The notes under the pieces were generated by a model. The model was not told the origin of the DNA and searched no databases. It saw only the letters and a program-made list of their open reading frames with translations. The position numbers were made by a program, and so were the translations under genes. A stretch of 64,000 nt of DNA from Paratissierella sp033809995 (lineage in GTDB: Bacteria > Bacillota > Clostridia > Tissierellales > Tissierellaceae), in NCBI GenBank assembly GCA_033809995.1, contig JAPXKQ010000001.1:105139-169138 (forward strand), written 5' to 3'. Of this stretch, positions 49,951-59,785 are shown piece after piece; position 1 is the first letter of the stretch; every line of letters begins with the position of its first letter.

Positions 49951-51414
49951 TTAGTATCCCATTAATGCTGTAGCTATTGGATATCCAATAATTACAGTGG
50001 CTATTACAGATATGAACATGATTGCACCACCATATCTCATCATCTGACCAGTAGTTGTCCAACCAGATGCACTTGCTAAAGCAACATTAGGGTGTGCAGG
50101 TGGAGTTGCAAAGGCATATGCCCCCATCATTCCAACAATTGATGCGATAGCAGGAGTACTAATTGCTCCCTTTGATGCAAGAGAAATTGGAATTGCAACT
50201 GCACAAACTACGGTGATTGTAACCATGTTTGAGGATAAATTAGTCTGTAATGCTGCCCATAGAGTAAAGATGAAAATAAGAACAAATGGACTTAGGTTTT
50301 GAATCATTGGGGATATATTTGTAGTTAACCAAGCTGTTAATCCTATATCCGCATTAGTCATTGCAGACCCTAGTGCCATAGTTGAAGCAGCCATAATTAA
50401 ACTTGCCCATGAAACGCCCTTACTCATTGCATCTTTAAAGCTTAATAATGGTTTACCATCAACAGTTATAATACATAATGCAACAGCACCAAGTAATGGT
50501 GGAAAAGCTGTTCCAAAAGCATCAATATAGTTTGCAACTGTAGGTAGTATTGGTTTGATAAATCCAGGTAATACCCATAGGGCTATAACCATAAAGAAAA
50601 TAATCAATATAAGTATTTCTCGTTTATCCATTGGCTTAATATCTGACTTAAGCGATTCCATATTTATCTTTGATAATTTTGACATATCAGGTTTTAAGAA
50701 TAGCTTAAATATAATAATCATAGCAATGAAGCTAATAATTCCAACTGGAATTGCAAATCCCATGTATGAAGCATAACTAATTGATAAACCTGTAGCAGTT
50801 TCATAAAATCCCATAGCCATAATTGCAAAAACGTGTGCTATTGGAGTCATTCCTGAAGATAGACCACAGCTTATTGTTTGACCCATTACCAAGGCATTAG
50901 CAAGTTTATCATCTTTTTTCAACTCAAGAACTTTACATATTTCATCTAAAATTGGTAAATAAATTACGTATAATACAGATGGAGACATTACTAATCCTAT
51001 GATTAATACTGATGCACAATATGAAATTAAAAACCACCAAGGTCCTTTTTTTGCGATTTTACTTGTGATAAATTCAACGGCGCACCTTTTAACAAATGAA
51101 GTTTGTGATAATGCATATGTGCACATAAATGTAAATAGTAGAAAAGAGAATGTTGAGCCTCCAATAGAGCCAGCTAACATACTATTAAACTTTATTTCAG
51201 GTACAAATGCTAAAGCTGCAAAACATAATAAACTTGGCCAATCAATGGAAATAGTTAGCCATAAAAGAATAATACCTAAAAATATACCTAATACTTGCAT
51301 TGCTGATGGGGAAAGACCTGCAGGACCTGGTATAAATCTTGAAAAAACAATCAATAATAACGAAATAAAAATAATTATATTTCTTTTGCTATTAGATTCT
51401 AAATCTTTTGACAT
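49951..51414 (-). CDS. DASS/SLC13-type anion transporter
   Basis: 487 residues with about eleven to thirteen membrane helices. SLC13-type signatures: SGMTPIAHVFA and the paired loops near TNLSSNMVTITVV and TPPAHPNVALASASGW. The family carries di- and tricarboxylates or sulfate, using Na+. Paired with the FAD oxidoreductase and LysR gene it probably imports an organic acid; the substrate is unknown. It starts 12 bases after the oxidoreductase stop. Confidence 0.85.
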   Translation of the reverse strand: MSKDLESNSKRNIIIFISLLLIVFSRFIPGPAGLSPSAMQVLGIFLGIILLWLTISIDWPSLLCFAALAFVPEIKFNSMLAGSIGGSTFSFLLFTFMCTYALSQTSFVKRCAVEFITSKIAKKGPWWFLISYCASVLIIGLVMSPSVLYVIYLPILDEICKVLELKKDDKLANALVMGQTISCGLSSGMTPIAHVFAIMAMGFYETATGLSISYASYMGFAIPVGIISFIAMIIIFKLFLKPDMSKLSKINMESLKSDIKPMDKREILILIIFFMVIALWVLPGFIKPILPTVANYIDAFGTAFPPLLGAVALCIITVDGKPLLSFKDAMSKGVSWASLIMAASTMALGSAMTNADIGLTAWLTTNISPMIQNLSPFVLIFIFTLWAALQTNLSSNMVTITVVCAVAIPISLASKGAISTPAIASIVGMMGAYAFATPPAHPNVALASASGWTTTGQMMRYGGAIMFISVIATVIIGYPIATALMGY

Positions 51415-51426
51415 TTATTATTCCTC

Positions 51427-52686
51427 CTATAATAATGCTCCTTGTTTTTTAAGTTCATTTTGAATCTTAGTTATATCATACTCATCTTTATCTAGGGTTA
51501 AAGCAGCACCTACTCCTGCTCCTTGACCTGTTACAAAACCTGTTGCCATTACTCTTACAGAACTATGAGAAATTGGATCACAGGAGATATTTCTTCCACA
51601 GCACCAAAGGTTTGCAATGTCTTTTGATCTTAAAGTTGTTATTGGGATATCATAGTAATCGTTATCTTTTATATGAATATAGATTAATTCTTTGATATCC
51701 TTGTGGATTTCAGGACTCCAACCGCCTCTACCGATACTATCTTCTCTTTTTCTTCCAGCTAATACATCCTCATGGTTTAAAATCTCTTCGCCGATAATTC
51801 TTCTACTTTCTCTTATACCAATTCTTGGGCCCGTAGAAACTAACCTTATATCCTTTAAATATGGTACATATCTTTTAAATGCTTCTACATAGCTTTGAGC
51901 CTGTTTTCTTAGATTTATTTCAGCCTTTGTTAGGGTTTGTGCTGTTAAATCATCTAAGTGCAAACTAGGAATTGTAAGGAAACCGTAATCTTCAAAAGGA
52001 ATTTTTATAATCAACCCCTTCTCTTTATGTAAGTAAGGAATTCCATCTTTTTTCCCTTGAATAATTGCAGCTTCTAGATCCTTTGGGTTAATGTCATCAT
52101 CCTTTGGCAAATGGTCTATCCTAACTGATAAGCTTGCCATTTGGGTTTTTCCATTTTCGTCTCCCCAAAAGGTTTTTAAACCTGCAAGATTGGCTACATT
52201 GGCGTCACCAGTTGCATCGATAAAGGCTTTAGCCTTAATATTTACATATCCTTCATCATCCATACAAGTAATCTCTTCAATTCTATTATTTGATTTTTTA
52301 ATCCCAATCATTGAAATGTTAAGTAATAAGTCAACATTAGATTCTTCAATTAAATCATCAAATACAACTTTTAATTTTTCAGGATTAAACCTAATAGATG
52401 CATTTCCAGTTGCCTTTGAAATGAAATAGTCTGTACTTTCATTCATATCTCGAAGTTTTTGTAAAACCCTTTCTCCAACTCCAAAAACAACCTGATCTGG
52501 GTTTTCACCCCTTGTAAAATATCCGCAAAAACTTGTAACATTAGAATGAGTTGCTTCGCCTCCTAAATAAGGATTTCTTTCAATTAGCAATGTTTTAACA
52601 TTGCATTCGGAAGCACCTATGGCAGCTGCAACTCCCGCTGCACCCCCTCCTATCACCACTACATCGTATTCATAATTTCTTATCAT
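51427..52686 (-). CDS. FAD-dependent oxidoreductase (FAD_oxidored type)
   Basis: 419 residues. FAD-binding VVVIGGGAAGVAAAIGA at the N-terminus, FIDATGDANVAN and GPRIGIRESRRIIGEE, then LWCCGRNISCDPISHSSVRVM and TGFVTGQGAGVGAAL near the end, the pattern of PF12831-type flavoproteins. It may oxidise or reduce the acid carried by the downstream DASS transporter. It is transcribed from a divergent promoter shared with the LysR gene; GGAGGTGAAGGT precedes ATG 52686. Substrate unknown. Confidence 0.85.
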   Translation of the reverse strand: MIRNYEYDVVVIGGGAAGVAAAIGASECNVKTLLIERNPYLGGEATHSNVTSFCGYFTRGENPDQVVFGVGERVLQKLRDMNESTDYFISKATGNASIRFNPEKLKVVFDDLIEESNVDLLLNISMIGIKKSNNRIEEITCMDDEGYVNIKAKAFIDATGDANVANLAGLKTFWGDENGKTQMASLSVRIDHLPKDDDINPKDLEAAIIQGKKDGIPYLHKEKGLIIKIPFEDYGFLTIPSLHLDDLTAQTLTKAEINLRKQAQSYVEAFKRYVPYLKDIRLVSTGPRIGIRESRRIIGEEILNHEDVLAGRKREDSIGRGGWSPEIHKDIKELIYIHIKDNDYYDIPITTLRSKDIANLWCCGRNISCDPISHSSVRVMATGFVTGQGAGVGAALTLDKDEYDITKIQNELKKQGALL

Positions 52687-52704
52687 ACCTTCACCTCCAG
52701 AAAT

Positions 52705-52771
52705 AGTATATTGAAAATGTTTTTATTTGTCCAATTGTTATGTTTATAGTATAATATTGATAAAATCAATA
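52705..52771. promoter_or_regulatory. Overlapping divergent promoters and inverted repeat between the oxidoreductase and LysR genes
   Basis: Rightward: TTGTCC (52727-52732), 17 bases, TATAAT (52750-52755). Leftward: TTGGAC on the minus strand (52729-52734), 18 bases, TATACT (52705-52710). The two -35 boxes overlap. TATTGAT-AAA-ATCAATA (52755-52771) is a perfect inverted repeat just downstream of the lysR -10 and is a plausible autoregulatory LysR site. Confidence 0.6.
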
Positions 52772-52785
52772 CATGGGGTGTAAGT

Positions 52786-53679
52786 ATGACTATCAGTCAA
52801 ATATTGTATGCTATTAAACTAAGTGAATATCGTAACTTTACCATAGCTGCAAAAGAGTTATTTATAACTCAATCCACACTATCCTTACAAATAAAAAAAT
52901 TAGAGGATGAATTAGGTGTCGATTTATTTATAAGGGAAAAAGGAGGAGTTAAGCTTACAGAAGCAGGAAAAGATTTTGTATATTATGGTAGAAAGGTTTT
53001 AGACTCTTATGACAATTTGAAAATAAATATGGAAAACTATACTGAATTATTGAAAGGTGAGCTAAGGATAGGCCTTTTATGGACTTTTGGCTGCACAGAT
53101 ATTGGAAATTGTATTTCAGAATTTATGGATAAATATCGTACAATAAAGGTTTCATTTTGTTTTGATGGAAGTTCAAATTTAATTAGAAAATTAAATCATA
53201 GAGAAATTGATGTTGCTGTTGTAATCCTAGATGAACAAGAGTCCATAAAAGATAATAATTTAGATATTCATTTAATTGATGAGAGTAAGATTATATTGGC
53301 TGTAAATAAAGCTCATCGCTTTGCAAAGAGAAGCTATGTAAGCTTTAAGGATTTAGAGGGGGAAAACGTAATGATGGTTTCAAAATATTCCAATCTGTAT
53401 CCTGAAATATTTAATAATCTAAATTTGAATGAATCTAATATAAATATCATTGGTGACACAAGTATAGGGGATATTAGCTATCAAATTGCCGAGTACGGTT
53501 TTGGTGTTTCCTTTATGTCTTTGACTTCCTTTAATAAGATTAATGCAGGTTCAGACAGGGTAGTAGCAGTTCCGATTCTTCCTGCTGTCAGCCGAAATAT
53601 TTATCTTATTGCCTTAAAGGAGAATAGAAATAATAAAATAATTGAAGCTTTCAGAAATCTTATATTTTCTAGTATATAA
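52786..53679 (+). CDS. LysR-family transcriptional regulator
   Basis: 297 residues. N-terminal helix-turn-helix (YRNFTIAAKELFITQSTLSLQIKKLEDELG) and a PBP-like effector domain (LRIGLLWTF, IDVAVVILDE, YQIAEYGFGVSFM). It is divergent from the oxidoreductase/DASS pair and probably controls it in response to the transported acid. A hairpin follows near 53709-53738. Confidence 0.9.
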   Translation: MTISQILYAIKLSEYRNFTIAAKELFITQSTLSLQIKKLEDELGVDLFIREKGGVKLTEAGKDFVYYGRKVLDSYDNLKINMENYTELLKGELRIGLLWTFGCTDIGNCISEFMDKYRTIKVSFCFDGSSNLIRKLNHREIDVAVVILDEQESIKDNNLDIHLIDESKIILAVNKAHRFAKRSYVSFKDLEGENVMMVSKYSNLYPEIFNNLNLNESNINIIGDTSIGDISYQIAEYGFGVSFMSLTSFNKINAGSDRVVAVPILPAVSRNIYLIALKENRNNKIIEAFRNLIFSSI

Positions 53680-53708
53680 GATTTTTATTCTTATTTATCT
53701 ATGGCAAA

Positions 53709-53738
53709 GGTAGGGGTGGGTTTTCGTGCCCATCCTAT
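53709..53738 (+). terminator. Hairpin between the LysR gene and citG
   Basis: TAGGGGTGGG (53710-53719) pairs with CCCATCCTA (53730-53738), one G-T pair; no strong T-tract. A weak terminator or attenuator. Confidence 0.5.
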
Positions 53739-53758
53739 TAGAGAAAGGTTGTAGGTAC

Positions 53759-54646
53759 ATGACAAAAAAAGATTTTTTTCATTATATAAGGGATTTGTGT
53801 TTAAAATCAATGTTATATGAAGTGGCAGTAGCACCAAAACCTGGATTAGTAGACAGGTTTAATTCTGGTGCCCATAGGGATATGGATATATTTACATTTA
53901 TTGATAGCAGTTTATCTTTAAATACATATTTTTATGAATGTGTTAAGCTTGGGTATGAATTTGATGGTAATGATTATACGAAAGTTTTAAATGATTTAAG
54001 ACCCATAGGTATAAATGCTGAAGAAAAAATGTTTAAGGCAACTAATGGAGTAAACACACATAAGGGTTTGATTTTCTCATTAGGGATAATATCTGCAGCT
54101 GCAGGTGTCATCTACCGGAAGACTAACAACATATATATTGATTCATTGGAAATATCAAATTTGGTAAAAGAAATAACTAAAGGTCTAACAGCGGAATTAT
54201 TAAGCTTAGAAAATAAAAACAACCTTACCTATGGAGAAAAATTGTATAAAAGATATGGCGTTAAGGGGATTAGGGGTGAGGTAGAATCTGGATTTAGTAC
54301 AGTTTTAAAATATTCATTATCTGAACTAAAATATCTTATAGAAGATAATGAATACCATATAAACGATATATTGGTGCAAGTTCTACTTAATTTAATGGCA
54401 AATACAGAAGATAGCAATATCCTTGGAAGGCATGATATGGAAACATTAAATTATGTTAAGAAAACTTCCCAAAATGCGTTAAATTTGGGTGGGTATCTAA
54501 CAGATGCAGGACAAAATTATGTAAAAGAAATGGATAAAGATTTTATTGAAAATAATATAAGCCCAGGTGGCTCGGCAGATTTACTTGCCATTACAATAAT
54601 GCTTTATTTGCTTGAACATGGCGATGATTTAAGAGGTGTGAAATGA
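53759..54646 (+). CDS. citG: Triphosphoribosyl-dephospho-CoA synthase
   Basis: 295 residues. CitG makes the precursor of the citrate lyase prosthetic group from ATP and dephospho-CoA. Family motifs: EVAVAPKPGLVDRFNSGAH, MDIFTFIDSS, LRPIGINAE, ATNGVNTHKG, and SPGGSADLLA near the end. ATG 53759 is chosen over 53726 for length and family start. It overlaps citX by four bases. No citrate lyase genes (citD, citE, citF) lie in the window; the client enzyme must be elsewhere. MdcB of malonate decarboxylase is a related alternative. Confidence 0.85.
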   Translation: MTKKDFFHYIRDLCLKSMLYEVAVAPKPGLVDRFNSGAHRDMDIFTFIDSSLSLNTYFYECVKLGYEFDGNDYTKVLNDLRPIGINAEEKMFKATNGVNTHKGLIFSLGIISAAAGVIYRKTNNIYIDSLEISNLVKEITKGLTAELLSLENKNNLTYGEKLYKRYGVKGIRGEVESGFSTVLKYSLSELKYLIEDNEYHINDILVQVLLNLMANTEDSNILGRHDMETLNYVKKTSQNALNLGGYLTDAGQNYVKEMDKDFIENNISPGGSADLLAITIMLYLLEHGDDLRGVK

Positions 54647-55158
54647 TTAATGAAAAGATGTTCCTAGAGATACTAAAATCCAGAGAGGATAGAGCTAATA
54701 AACAAGTTGAATTATTAAAAGAATACCCATATAGTCTAATATCCTTTACATTAAATACTCCTGGGGAAATCAAAGATAACGAATTATATAGAAAAATTCA
54801 TAAAGAAGGTATCAAGGCTATAAAAGAAACCCTAAAAAGGCATAATTTAAGAATTATATATTCTGAGGAAACCTCTAAGATTACTGGACCCGAGTGCTAT
54901 ATCATGGTAGATACTAATGCACATGATTTGAAAAAACTTATGGTAGATATTGAAGATGAACATAAGCTTGGACGTATCTTTGATATAGACGTATTTGGTA
55001 AAAACCACGAACAAATAAGTAGAAGTGAAATGGGGTTAAGCTCAAGAAAATGCTTAATTTGTAATGAAGATGCTCGAATTTGTATGAGAAATAGGACCCA
55101 CTCCTACGAAGAGCTAATAAGAAAAGTCGAGGAAATGGCTTCGACTATAGGTGATTAA
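54643..55158 (+). CDS. citX: Citrate lyase holo-ACP synthase (CitX)
   Basis: 171 residues. It transfers the prosthetic group to the lyase acyl carrier protein. LGRIFDIDVFGK and RKCLICNEDARICMRNRTHSYEEL fit CitX, with the C-x2-C-x7-C run. Together with citG this makes the two prosthetic-group enzymes, here split from their usual lyase subunits. It ends directly before the radical SAM gene. Confidence 0.87.
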   Translation: MINEKMFLEILKSREDRANKQVELLKEYPYSLISFTLNTPGEIKDNELYRKIHKEGIKAIKETLKRHNLRIIYSEETSKITGPECYIMVDTNAHDLKKLMVDIEDEHKLGRIFDIDVFGKNHEQISRSEMGLSSRKCLICNEDARICMRNRTHSYEELIRKVEEMASTIGD

Positions 55159-56076
55159 ATGAATGGAAAAAGATACAATACGTTGAATAATGAGCTTCTA
55201 AATATACTTGGAGAAAAGGTTATGAAGCTATCCTTAGACGGGGGTTTTACATGCCCAAATAGGGATGGTAAAGTAGGAACAAGGGGCTGTATATTTTGTG
55301 GTGAAGAAGGTTCAGGTGAATTTGCTGGGACAAGGGAAGCTTCTATAAAAAAACAAATTGAAGAACAAAAGGAGCTCCTATCTAAGAAGTGGAAGGCAAA
55401 AAAGTACATTGCATACTTTCAAAATTTTACAAATACATATGCACCCATAGATTATCTATCTAAAATTTATAATGAAGCATTAGAAGTAGAGGGGGTAGTG
55501 GGACTTGCAATAGCCACAAGACCTGATTGTCTAGATAAGGATGTATTGGACCTCTTGGAAGAATTAAATAAGAGAACTTTTCTCTGGATAGAATTGGGGC
55601 TTCAAACAATACATAAAAAATCTGCAAGCTTTATTAGAAGGGGATATCCATTAGAAACATATGATAAGGCTATAGATGAATTAAAGAAAAGAAATATAAG
55701 AGTAGTTACCCATTTAATCATAGGATTACCCTATGAAACCAGGGAGGATATACTTAAGTCCGTAAAATATGTGGCAGAAAAGAATATTTGGGGGATAAAA
55801 CTTCATTCTCTTTATATTCAAAAAGGGACTGATTTATATGATTACTATTTAAACAATCCATTCCCTATAATGTCTATGGATGAATATGTAAGTATAATTG
55901 TAGATGCACTGGAACTACTTCCTATAGAAATGGTGGTTCATAGATTGACAGGAGATGGGAAAAAAGATTTATTAATTGAACCTAAATGGAGCAAAGATAA
56001 ATCAAAGGTTTTAACAAGCATTGATAAGGAATTAAAAAACAGACAGACTATTCAAGGTAAGAAGGTGAAATTATAA
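55159..56076 (+). CDS. YhcC/TIGR01212-type radical SAM protein
   Basis: 305 residues. The SAM cluster motif is CPNRDGKVGTRGCIFCG near residue 31, with the unusual spacing of this family. LGLQTIHKKSASFIRRGYPLETYD and HLIIGLPYET follow, as in the Elp3-like group, but the acetyltransferase domain is absent. A role in tRNA or other modification is suspected for the family, not proven. It overlaps the NhaC gene by one base. Confidence 0.82.
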   Translation: MNGKRYNTLNNELLNILGEKVMKLSLDGGFTCPNRDGKVGTRGCIFCGEEGSGEFAGTREASIKKQIEEQKELLSKKWKAKKYIAYFQNFTNTYAPIDYLSKIYNEALEVEGVVGLAIATRPDCLDKDVLDLLEELNKRTFLWIELGLQTIHKKSASFIRRGYPLETYDKAIDELKKRNIRVVTHLIIGLPYETREDILKSVKYVAEKNIWGIKLHSLYIQKGTDLYDYYLNNPFPIMSMDEYVSIIVDALELLPIEMVVHRLTGDGKKDLLIEPKWSKDKSKVLTSIDKELKNRQTIQGKKVKL

Positions 56077-57386
56077 TGTTAATTCTATTTGGATTTATCT
56101 TATCATTTTTAGTATTGATATTCGTTGTACTAAAGGGACTATATATAGGATATGGTCTTCTTTTAAGTTTTTTAATATTTGCAGCTATATCACTACAGCT
56201 TGGTAAATCTTTTAAAGAAATTGGACAAACCTCCTTACTAGGAGGGAAGAAGGCATTTGTAGTTCTTAAGGTATTTATACTTATTGGTCTTGTAACTGCT
56301 TCATGGCTTGTAGCAGGCACTATACCTTCAATAGTATATTTTAGCATGAAAATTATGAATCCCAAGTTCTTTATATTATTTGCATTTTTATCCACTTCAA
56401 TGGTGGGCTATATGTTGGGAACATCACTAGGTACTGCTAGTACCATAGGAATTGTACTTATAATTATGGCAAGGGGTGGGGACATAAATTTAAACCTTAC
56501 AGCAGGGGCAATTCTCTCTGGATGTTATTTTGGAGATAGAACATCCCCTATGTCATCTAGTGCTGCCCTAGTGGCAAATCAAACGGATGTTGATATATAT
56601 CCTATGCTCAAAGGCTTTAGAAAGACTACATATATACCATTTTTATTGGTTTCTCTCATATATCTTATATTATCTTTTTCAAATCCGTTAAACAATATAA
56701 GCAGCAATATCCTAATTGAGATTAATAATTATTTTACTATAAACTATATAGTGTTATTGCCTGCAATAGTAATGTTGACTTTGAGCATCTTTCAAGTAAA
56801 TGTAAAAAGGTCTATGGTAATTAGTATTATAACAGGAGTTATAATTGCGATAGTCGTACAAAAAGCATCTATAATCAATATAATAAATTCATTGATTTTT
56901 GGATTTAAGTTAGAACCAGATAATCCCCTAGTAAATATAATAAAGGGCGGGGGACTTATATCAATGTTAAAAGCAGGTTTCGTGGTATTTGTTTCATGTG
57001 CTATGGCAGGGCTGCTAGAAGGTATGGATTTATTTAATAAAGCAGGCAATCTGTTTAAGAAGGCAAATACTAGAGGGAAAGTCCTATTAGCTACAGGAAT
57101 TACATCATTTGTTAGTGCTTGTTTTGGAGGAAATCAATCAATTGCAGTAGTTATGACAAGTGAAATCATGAGGAATGTGTACAAGGAAAATCATATTGAA
57201 AACTATGAGTTAGCTATAGACTTAGGAAATACTTCTATTCTTTTTGCTGCTATGATTCCTTGGAATATTGCATGTCTAATTCCATCTACAACGTGGGATG
57301 TACATCCAGCTTCAATAGTACCCTTTGCCTTTTACTTATTTATACCATTTATATATAATTATATAAAATTGAGATTTATTCCATAG
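56076..57386 (+). CDS. NhaC-type Na+/H+ antiporter
   Basis: 436 residues with about eleven membrane helices. GDRTSPMSSSAALVANQTDV and SFVSACFGGNQSIAVVMTSE are the NhaC-family paired motifs. It could exchange Na+/H+ or malate/lactate as some NhaC members do. It follows the radical SAM gene without gap; the two may be transcribed together. No ribosome site beyond AAGGTG is needed because of the overlap. Confidence 0.85.
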   Translation: MLILFGFILSFLVLIFVVLKGLYIGYGLLLSFLIFAAISLQLGKSFKEIGQTSLLGGKKAFVVLKVFILIGLVTASWLVAGTIPSIVYFSMKIMNPKFFILFAFLSTSMVGYMLGTSLGTASTIGIVLIIMARGGDINLNLTAGAILSGCYFGDRTSPMSSSAALVANQTDVDIYPMLKGFRKTTYIPFLLVSLIYLILSFSNPLNNISSNILIEINNYFTINYIVLLPAIVMLTLSIFQVNVKRSMVISIITGVIIAIVVQKASIINIINSLIFGFKLEPDNPLVNIIKGGGLISMLKAGFVVFVSCAMAGLLEGMDLFNKAGNLFKKANTRGKVLLATGITSFVSACFGGNQSIAVVMTSEIMRNVYKENHIENYELAIDLGNTSILFAAMIPWNIACLIPSTTWDVHPASIVPFAFYLFIPFIYNYIKLRFIP

Positions 57387-57451
57387 TAACTCTTAACCCC
57401 TTTTTTGCATAGTATATATTGCATAGATTAATGAAAGAAAGGTGGTTATTA

Positions 57452-58702
57452 ATGAACGATTTAAAAAAAATGTCAGGTAATTGTCCTCAAGGAAGCTTTT
57501 CCTACACAATAAAATCCGGGGACACATTATATCTGTTAGCTCAAAGATATAATACAACAGTAGATGCTATCATGAAATTAAATCCAGGCATAAATCCAAA
57601 CAATTTACAGATAGGTCAAAAGATTTGTATACCAGGTTCAGGTACTACTCCTCCACCAACAACATGCCCATCAGGGACATTTGCTTATACAATAAAATCA
57701 GGTGATACCTTATATCTATTGGCAATAAAATATAATACAACAGTTGAAGCGATAATGGCTGCTAATCCTGGAATAGATCCAATGAATTTACAAATAGGTC
57801 AAGTAATCTGTATACCAATAGTAACTCCTCCACCAACAAGATGTCCATCGGGAACATTTGAATATACGGTTAGAGCAGGAGACACAATTTACAACTTAGC
57901 AATTCAATTCAACACAACAGTTGCAGCGATATTGGCAGTAAATCCAGGCTTAGACCCAAATAATCTAAGAGTAGGTCAAGTAATCTGTATACCAATAGTT
58001 ACTCCACCAAGATGTCCATCGGGAACATTTGAATATACAGTTAGAGCAGGAGACACAATTTACAACTTAGCAATTCAATTTAACACAACAGTTGCAGCAA
58101 TATTGGCAGTAAATCCAGGCTTAGACCCAAATAATCTAAGAGTAGGTCAAGTAATCTGTATACCAATAGTAACTCCTCCACCAACAAGATGTCCATCGGG
58201 AACATTTGAATATACAGTTAGAGCAGGAGACACAATTTACAACTTAGCAATTCAATTCAACACAACAGTTGCAGCGATATTGGCAGTAAACCCAGGCTTA
58301 GATCCAAACAATCTAAGGGTAGGTCAAGTAATCTGTATACCAATAGTAACTCCTCCACCAACAAGATGTCCATCGGGAACATTTGAATATACAGTTAGAG
58401 CAGGAGATACAATTTTCAACTTAGCAATTCGATTCAACACAACAGTACAGGCGATATTGGCAGTAAACCCAGGCCTAGACCCAAACAATCTAAGAGTAGG
58501 TCAAATAATTTGTATACCTCAAACAATGCCTCCAGAGTGTGATGGATGCTACTATGTTGTTAAACAAGGAGATACCTTATTTTCAATAGCACAAATGTTT
58601 AGAATTCCAGCAGCTGATTTAATTGCAGCAAACCCAGGTGTAGATCCTAATAATCTACGAGTTGGGCAAATGCTATGTATACCAAAACCAGGATGTAGAT
58701 AA
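57452..58702 (+). CDS. Seven-LysM-repeat protein without signal peptide
   Basis: 416 residues. Seven LysM units, each ending in a Cys-containing IGQ-ICIP or VGQ-ICIP type strand, are joined by Pro/Thr-Cys linkers (TPPPTRCPSGTF). Units 3 to 6 are nearly identical. LysM domains bind N-acetylglucosamine polymers such as peptidoglycan. There is no signal peptide or catalytic domain, so it may be a spore coat or cortex protein exported or assembled in the mother cell, which is inference. ATG 57452 follows AAAGGTGG. It is closed by the terminator at 58711. Confidence 0.87.
   Translation: MNDLKKMSGNCPQGSFSYTIKSGDTLYLLAQRYNTTVDAIMKLNPGINPNNLQIGQKICIPGSGTTPPPTTCPSGTFAYTIKSGDTLYLLAIKYNTTVEAIMAANPGIDPMNLQIGQVICIPIVTPPPTRCPSGTFEYTVRAGDTIYNLAIQFNTTVAAILAVNPGLDPNNLRVGQVICIPIVTPPRCPSGTFEYTVRAGDTIYNLAIQFNTTVAAILAVNPGLDPNNLRVGQVICIPIVTPPPTRCPSGTFEYTVRAGDTIYNLAIQFNTTVAAILAVNPGLDPNNLRVGQVICIPIVTPPPTRCPSGTFEYTVRAGDTIFNLAIRFNTTVQAILAVNPGLDPNNLRVGQIICIPQTMPPECDGCYYVVKQGDTLFSIAQMFRIPAADLIAANPGVDPNNLRVGQMLCIPKPGCR
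57842..58543 (+). repeat. Tandem near-identical 171-177 bp repeats in the LysM gene
   Basis: Unit starts (TGTCCATCGGGAAC) fall at 57842, 58013, 58190 and 58367, so the period is 171, 177 and 177 bases. The 6-base difference is one Pro-Thr dipeptide. Most bases match between the first three units, so the array is recently expanded or kept uniform by recombination. Confidence 0.92.
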
Positions 58703-58710
58703 TCTTCATA

Positions 58711-58738
58711 GCCTCCTTTTTAGGGGGCTTGTTTTTGT
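58711..58738 (+). terminator. Terminator after the LysM gene
   Basis: AGCCTCC pairs with GGGGGCT (one G-T pair) across TTTTTA, followed by TGTTTTTG. Confidence 0.75.
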
Positions 58739-58822
58739 AATTATATTGTAAATATTTTGATTAATTAGTATGATAAGCTTAGGGTATAAAATAATAAATA
58801 AAGTACGAAAGAAGGGGTGTAT

Positions 58823-59785
58823 ATGAAAAAGAAATTTTTATTAGTCTTAACTATTATGATAATGGTAATGGTATTTGCCTTTACTGGTTGCAAGAAAAAA
58901 ACACCTGTGGAAGACCCAGCCTCTGCACCAGTAAATAAACCAATAGTTAAAGTAGATAAAGATGAAAGGGAAAAGATTGCAAAAGAATTTGATGAGATGG
59001 TTGCAAATCCTGGTGAATTAGAAGATATAGTTGCATATATAGATAAAAATATAGGGAAATTGGACGAGCTAGATGGAAATCATATGATTGATACATTAGA
59101 AAAAGTATTGGAAGCTAATCTGGAAAGAGTCTCTGATAGAATATTTGCAAATGATAAAGACAATGAATTGATGAATATTGCAGGAAAAGAATTTTATTTT
59201 CCACCAGAAAAAATTGGGGAAATAAAAAACAAAAAGCTTAAGGAAGAGATAACAAAGATCTATAATAGTAAGCTAAAGCTTGTGAATTTAGAAGGTGCAT
59301 TTTATCCGATAATAGATTATGCTAAGTTTAAAGAATATAATGATTACATTTCAGAAGAATGGAAGGACTATCTATCATTGATGGCATTGGATTCGGAAGA
59401 TATGCCTTTTGTAGATGGCGCTATTAGAATCCCATTTGATACATTAGCAGATAGAATACTAAAAAGTGAAAACTTCCTAAATAAATTTATTGAGGGTCCA
59501 AGACAAGAAGAAGTGCTCGAACAATATGAGGTGAAGCTAACAGCATATATGAAAGGTCTAGACAATACACCTATATATGATAATATGAAAACTAAATTGA
59601 TATTTGATGATGTAATGGATAGCTATGATAAGATTTCCAAGGTAGATGGATATATAACACCAACTATAATTTATAAATATATTGAAGAAATCAAAGCTAA
59701 TAAAGGCGTGATAGATAAGAAAATATTCCAAGAAGCAGATAAGTTAATTGCAGAAGCAGTGGAAATGCTGAAGGAATATAAATAA
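58823..59785 (+). CDS. Lipoprotein of unknown function
   Basis: 320 residues with a signal peptide and lipobox AFTGC, then a Lys/Pro linker and a mainly helical mature part (EREKIAKEFDEMVANPGELE, LKEEITKIYNSKLKLVNLEG). I recognise no family. ATG 58823 follows AAGGGGTG. It stands alone between a terminator and a repeat island. Confidence 0.7.
   Translation: MKKKFLLVLTIMIMVMVFAFTGCKKKTPVEDPASAPVNKPIVKVDKDEREKIAKEFDEMVANPGELEDIVAYIDKNIGKLDELDGNHMIDTLEKVLEANLERVSDRIFANDKDNELMNIAGKEFYFPPEKIGEIKNKKLKEEITKIYNSKLKLVNLEGAFYPIIDYAKFKEYNDYISEEWKDYLSLMALDSEDMPFVDGAIRIPFDTLADRILKSENFLNKFIEGPRQEEVLEQYEVKLTAYMKGLDNTPIYDNMKTKLIFDDVMDSYDKISKVDGYITPTIIYKYIEEIKANKGVIDKKIFQEADKLIAEAVEMLKEYK

Noticed and set aside
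57842..58543. CRISPR array
   Set aside because: The repeats are in-frame LysM coding units with no unique spacers.
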